Source of the DNA: Diaporthe sp. PMI_573 | Taxonomy: Eukaryota > Ascomycota > Sordariomycetes > Diaporthales > Diaporthaceae | Length of the DNA: 40,740 nucleotides | NCBI GenBank assembly: GCA_021399435.1 | Contig: JAJTUP010000181.1 | Span: 1 to 40,740 of the forward strand | Direction of reading: 5' to 3' | Shown here: piece by piece, positions 37,586 through 40,740 of the stretch | Numbering within the stretch: position 1 is the stretch's first letter | Layout of the letters: the number at the start of each line of letters is the position of its first letter | Position numbers and translations under genes: made by a program | Notes under the pieces: model-generated | What the model saw: only the letters and a program-made list of their open reading frames with translations | Told to the model about the DNA's origin: nothing | Database searches by the model: none

Positions 37586-39572
37586 ATTATCGACGCAAAT
37601 ATCCCTTCTACGGCATTGAACACCCTCTTTTCCGCGAACTCCTTCTGGTACTTAATAGGGACTTCATCAATGAGCTCTTACCTGAAAGCGCTGATACAGT
37701 CAAGAATTGGATCACTATGGAGTACGAAACTCGAAAGACACTTCTAAAGCGTGAGTTCCAAGTGGCTCGGAGCAAAATCCATATCACCTTTGACCTCTGG
37801 ACTTCTCCAAACAATATTGCATTGCTTTCCATTATCGCCCACTTTGTTGACACTTCTGGGAAGCTCCAGATACGTCTATTGTCCCTTGAACGGGTTGAAG
37901 GCAGCCACGGAGGCGAGAACCAGGCCCGGATCATGGTCCAGTTGTTTAGGGACTTCGATATTAGCAAGAAACTCGGCTTCTTTACTGCTGATAACGCAGA
38001 TTCTTGCGATACGGCAGTCAGGGCCATTCTTAAAGCGTTGAAGCCTCACTTAACTGAGTACCAAAGAGTCAAACTTGAAAGGCAGGTTCGAATCCGCTGC
38101 TTTGGCCACGTACTCAACCTCTCTGCCAAGGCCTTCCTCGAGGGAGCTTCGTCAGAAATCTTCGACTCTGCCTATAATAAGGACAATCTTGATGTCGATA
38201 CTGAACTGAGGCTTCTCAAAGAGTGGGGAAATATGGCCCAGTTGGCAAGCTTCACAACGCCGTCCATTTCATCCGCAGATCCTCTCAACGGAGAGACCAA
38301 TTCCTTGCAATCACCACTGGTCGAATCCGCGCGGATGTATTGCAAGAGCTGGGGCTTTGGCTAATCGAAAAGGACGTGGTGGGCTTGATGGTGAAGGCAG
38401 ACAACGATACGCGGTGGAATTCGATATACCTTATGATCCTTCGCGCTATCAAGCTTAAGGACATCATTGATACCTTCTGCAGGCTGAGCAGGACAGACGA
38501 GAAACCTGAAAAACGGATCCCTGAAGAAGATGTCTTGCAACACGAAGACTGGCTCGTCCTCACGGAAATCCTCGAAATCTTGAAGCCATATATCGAGTAT
38601 ACCAAATACTTTGAGGGCAGGGAACCCAGGTTTGCGGAGGTCATCTCAACAGTCTGTTGCTTGCAAGACCACCTCAAGGAAATGCAAACAAAAACGCTAT
38701 AATGAGGGCCTTGTTGGTACACCTTTCGAGACACCACAGATCGATCTAGAAGGGCCTTCCTTTGGGTCTTCCGATTCAGCTGAAAGCTGTATATTTGTTG
38801 CAGGTGACGAATCCCAGATGCCTCGGCGCTCGCAGAGGGAAATCAGACTTCCTACCCGCCTCCAAGAAGCTGGAAAAGTACAGGAATCTGATGGAGGAGA
38901 CAGGGGTCTATTGGGCGGCAATGATTCTGCACCCAGCTCACAAGACACGGTTTATCGAAGTCTACTACCCCGAACGCAAGGAGGCCATTGTCAAGGACTT
39001 CAGGGCTTTGTTTGACGACTCATACGTGGATAGGGCAAGCGGGAGCTCTCAGCCAGTTCCTCAGAATGCCCAGGCGAAGAAGACGAAGACTCCGTGGATC
39101 ACTAAGGGCAATTATTATCAGACCCAACAACCACGCTTGATCGACGAGATTGAGGACTACCTTTCAGAGCCTCCACGGCCATTGGCTGAGGAAGAGACTA
39201 ATCAGGGAGGTGGGAGGAAGCTGAGGACCTTATTTCGTGGTGGATCAGAGCAGAAAGGGCAAGTGGCCAAGGCTGTATCGAATGGCAATAGACTTCTTGA
39301 CTATTCCTGCCATGTCAAGCGAGTGTGAGAGGTGCTTCAGCGTTGCGAAGCTTCAGATCTCTTCTCAGAGGCATCGGCAACACTTTGCAACGATGAAGTC
39401 TTGTCAATGCCTCAAGAACTGGGCTAGGATGGGTATGTTCAATTGGAAAGAGATGGGAGTTAGTAAAGCCTCTGGAGAGAGCTCTGGGGTTAGTCTAGGC
39501 CTAGGACAGTTTAGTAGGACTTGTCAAATACCACAAGTCAAGTCAAATCTACGTCAGAAAAAACAAATATAG
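37586..39572 (+). pseudogene. hAT transposase (hAT-4), N-terminus lost, about four frame changes
   Basis: Starts mid-protein right after the LTR (YPFYGIEHPLFRELL). The catalytic core is readable: FDLWTSPNNIALL, FFTADNADSCD and IRCFGHVLNLSAKAF. Coding then changes frame near 38220 (to VGKLHNAVHFIRRSSQRR and following), near 38700, near 38850 (to YWAAMILHPAHKTRF) and near 39225, where the C-terminal dimerisation domain (MAIDFLTIPAMSSECERCFS) appears. The same order and motifs as hAT-2 suggest a related element. No terminal repeats were identified; subterminal-looking AAGTCAAGTC/ACTTGACTTACTTG repeats lie at 39530-39630 and may mark its right end. Confidence 0.8.
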
Positions 39573-39639
39573 CCTGAAAATAGGCCAAGTCGACAAGTCT
39601 GGGGGCCGACTTGACTTACTTGGCTTGTTAGGAACGCTG

Positions 39640-40520
39640 ATTTAAAGAATATTCAACTGATGCATGCCTTGAACCAAAAGCGCTTCTAGAATCAGCGATA
39701 ACACTCAACATAAACCGCCTGCATCCACAACCCCGACTTCAAAACAGATCTCATCCTATCAATCAACTGACGATTGAAGAGATCTGGTCGTCATTTGCGT
39801 ATACCGTGAGTTGGTCAATGGCGAGGCAACTTAAACTATGCTGTCAAAGGAAAATGGATGCACCGACTTTCCTCTGACAGCACAGCAGTTATCTAGCTAG
39901 GCTTTACACGGCAATATTCCTAACTGGGTGAGTATAGATTCATGGATGACCTGTAACTGCAAACTTGGGGGGAATTCTACTGTGCCCTTTATGCTGCATG
40001 CAGCTGCTCAGATCAAATGAGATCATTGTGTGTCCCTTTACCTATATCTTCCCCTCGACTTGTGCTTTTGTGAGTTTATACACTAGTGTTTCATAAGATA
40101 AGATGAAGGATTAGTCTACTGTTTGTCTATGCTAGCTATTTGCTAGCAAAGCCAAACAAAAGATAAATACAGAGACTCTCTCGCCCTTTAAATAGACTCG
40201 ATAGTCACATTGAATATACACACAATTTTCTCACAGCTTCTACATCTTAGTGTGACTCCGGGTCTTTAATTTTAATTCGAAAATAGTCGTTGTCTTTACA
40301 TCAACCCTCAAACGTTAGAGTGTCGCTGTCCACAGTATACACAATTGGAGGCTAGCCTGCCTAAGCTGGAATGTGAAAGCATGTTAACTGTAACAAGATC
40401 TTGTGGGCTGTAATGATAATGTCACGCTTTGCACCACTGCTCTATTCGTGCAAAAGTGACGCCACTATTTGCCATGCTATTGCGGAGACGAGATGATAGA
40501 TAGTGTCAAAGACCGGGGGG
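39640..40520. other. Intergenic, no gene recognised
   Basis: AT-rich, no supported ORF, no repeat boundary seen. Short inverted stretch gctagctatttgctagc near 40130-40146 noted. May be host flank of the transposon island. Confidence 0.45.
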
Positions 40521-40527
40521 AAGAGTA

Positions 40528-40740
40528 TTTGCACTCAAATGCAATGCTCAGTTTAACAAAAACAAAAACCTCAAACAACACATCAAGACACATACTGGAC
40601 CCTACTCACATATTAAGAACTTATATGCACCCAATGCAAAACCAAGCTGTTGAGTCACTCTCTGATTTTGCTGTTATATGCGCAACTCTGCCTGACCATC
40701 TTGAAAGCTTTGAATATGATCCGCTCGCTGATGTGAATCG
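40528..40740 (+). pseudogene. Possible C2H2 zinc-finger remnant at window end
   Basis: A plus-strand frame reads CNAQFNKNKNLKQHIKTHTG, resembling the second half of a C2H2 finger plus linker; the first Cys pair is incomplete. A CTQC pair follows in a neighbouring frame (about 40627-40640). An ATG at 40626 also opens a frame to the window end. Too short and broken to assign; could be part of a gene or domesticated element continuing outside. Confidence 0.25.

Overview
The window looks like a Pezizomycotina-type (filamentous ascomycete) nuclear genome. Host genes carry short spliceosomal introns, and there are fragments of a Zn(II)2Cys6 regulator and a major-facilitator transporter. Nearly three quarters of the window is transposable elements, several of them nested. 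No rRNA, tRNA, CRISPR array or bacterial-type operon was seen.

Layout. 1-1597: start of a Zn2Cys6 transcription factor gene (+), cut off by a hAT element (1598-4579) that carries an intact three-exon transposase on the minus strand. The far side of that element abuts the first part of an MFS transporter gene (minus, 4973 to about 4580). About 5.6-11.28 kb: a Tad/I-like LINE with two overlapping ORFs and an ATCC-repeat tail. 11403-12866: an unknown coiled-coil/disordered protein. 13352-16424: a second hAT element, textbook-intact (21-bp TIRs, perfect 8-bp TSD), inserted in the 3' region of a GC-rich tyrosine-recombinase (DIRS/Ngaro-type) retrotransposon whose gag, RT-RNase H and YR genes read leftwards from 19592 to 16436. 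20143-22468: a pogo/Fot1-like element with 172-bp TIRs and a TA duplication; its transposase is frameshifted once at an A9 run. 23.1-24.2 kb: a decayed unknown gene and a RING-like ORF. 24397-25122: a DUF1330-like gene split by a roughly 310-bp insert. 25765-26631: an intact metallo-beta-lactamase-fold hydrolase (minus). 27264-27662: an alpha/beta-hydrolase start cut off by a third hAT element (minus, 27663-29379). That element is itself cut by an 8.2-kb chromodomain Ty3/gypsy element (29380-37585), which has LTRs identical but for a 2-nt indel and a multiply frameshifted pol. Its right LTR abuts a fourth, decayed hAT transposase (+, 37586 to about 39572). The last kilobase is mostly featureless, with a possible zinc-finger remnant at the very end.

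How it fits together. This is a transposon island that has broken at least four host genes (TF, MFS, DUF1330-like, alpha/beta hydrolase). The metallo-hydrolase and the 11.4-kb ORF survive. Two elements (the first hAT and the Ty3 element) have different sequence contexts on their two sides and no target-site duplication, which points to ectopic recombination or deletion between copies. The strongest leads are the chimeric junctions, the unknown third ORF between pol and the 3' LTR of the Ty3 element, the iterated GTGAATTCAC motifs in that element, the LINE RNase H domain lacking its catalytic residues, the YR retrotransposon with its adjoining large palindrome, and the pogo element's long TIRs and twin GC hairpins.
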